A stretch of DNA of 5,918 nucleotides from Acidobacteriota bacterium (GTDB lineage: Bacteria; Acidobacteriota; Blastocatellia; Pyrinomonadales; Pyrinomonadaceae). The position numbers were made by a program, and so were the translations under genes. Positions 5,692-5,918 of this stretch are shown piece by piece. The notes beneath the pieces are model-generated. The model saw nothing but the letters and a program-made list of their open reading frames with translations. It did no database searches and was not told the origin of the DNA. The stretch is taken from positions 1-5,918 of the forward strand of contig JACCVS010000327.1 in NCBI GenBank assembly GCA_013698055.1, given 5' to 3'. How positions within the stretch are numbered: the stretch's first letter is position 1; every line of letters begins with the position of its first letter.

Positions 5692-5918
5692 GTGAAATTC
5701 ATCGAGACTTTAAAGCTGGCGCTTTCGGCCATCTGGGCGCATAAACTGCGTTCCGCGTTGACGCTGCTCGGCATGATTATCGGCGTCACGGCGGTTGTCG
5801 TCGTCGTCTCCGTCATTCAGGGCTTCAACGCTTATTTTGACGAGAAGATAGCGGGCATCGGATCATCGTCTTTCAGCATTCGCCGCTTCAGCTTCGAGGA
5901 TTTCAAAGACACGGACAC
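5692..5918 (+). CDS. MacB-type ABC transporter permease 3, N-terminal part (runs off the right edge)
   Basis: The first 75 codons of another MacB/FtsX-family permease are present. The translation includes LALSAIWAHKLRSALTLLG, a hydrophobic helix (about residues 22-44, MIIGVTAVVVVVSVIQGF), and the start of the extracytoplasmic domain (FDEKIAGIGSSSFSIRRFSFEDF). The same layout opens permeases 1 and 2 (LRANKLRSALTILG in permease 2), but this copy is clearly more diverged. The start is the GTG at 5692: an in-frame TAA lies just upstream at 5683-5685, leaving no other upstream candidate, although no good Shine-Dalgarno is visible. In this family such permeases are usually about 400 residues, so roughly four fifths is missing. 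It may belong to the same exporter set or begin a second one; the sequence beyond the edge would decide. Confidence 0.88.
   Translation, partial: MKFIETLKLALSAIWAHKLRSALTLLGMIIGVTAVVVVVSVIQGFNAYFDEKIAGIGSSSFSIRRFSFEDFKDTD

Overview
The window looks like chromosomal DNA from a Gram-negative-type bacterium. The combination of a split MacA/MacB-like exporter with several stand-alone permease genes, moderately high G+C, a Uma2-family gene and loosely packed accessory genes is what I would expect from Acidobacteriota (perhaps Blastocatellia). That assignment is an inference from gene content; no rRNA or other marker is present. All recognisable genes are on the + strand.

Bases 1-2765 are a tightly packed export operon: the 3' part of a MacA/HlyD-type periplasmic adaptor (cut by the left edge), a MacB/LolD-type ATPase starting 2 bases after it, and a MacB-type permease starting 4 bases after that. 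The next permease follows only after a 149-base gap (2766-2914). That gap holds two large inverted repeats: a 17-bp stem over the stop codon of permease 1, and a 22-bp stem with one mismatch. The second permease (2915-4156) is a clear paralogue of the first. A third MacB-type permease begins at 5692 and runs off the right edge, so one adaptor and one ATPase are accompanied by at least three permease genes.

Between permeases 2 and 3 lies a 1.5-kb stretch of different character: a secreted protein of unknown function (4238-4936) and a Uma2-family (DUF820) putative nuclease (5058-5615). Each has its own strong Shine-Dalgarno sequence, and by eye their codon use is more A/T-rich than the transporter genes. 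Between them, at 4963-4995, is an 11-codon remnant that matches the last codons and stop of permease 2 at 27 of 33 bases. It looks like the decayed 3' end of another permease copy, evidence that the permease array has been duplicated and rearranged.

In the expected mechanism, the ATPase dimer drives conformational changes in a permease dimer (possibly a permease 1/permease 2 heterodimer), and the adaptor links it through the periplasm to an outer-membrane channel not present here. The substrate cannot be told from sequence. I see no CRISPR array, tRNA, rRNA, transposase or convincing rho-independent terminator. No wholly new system is evident; the most interesting items are the structured intercistronic gap, the permease relic, and the uncharacterised secreted protein embedded in the exporter locus.
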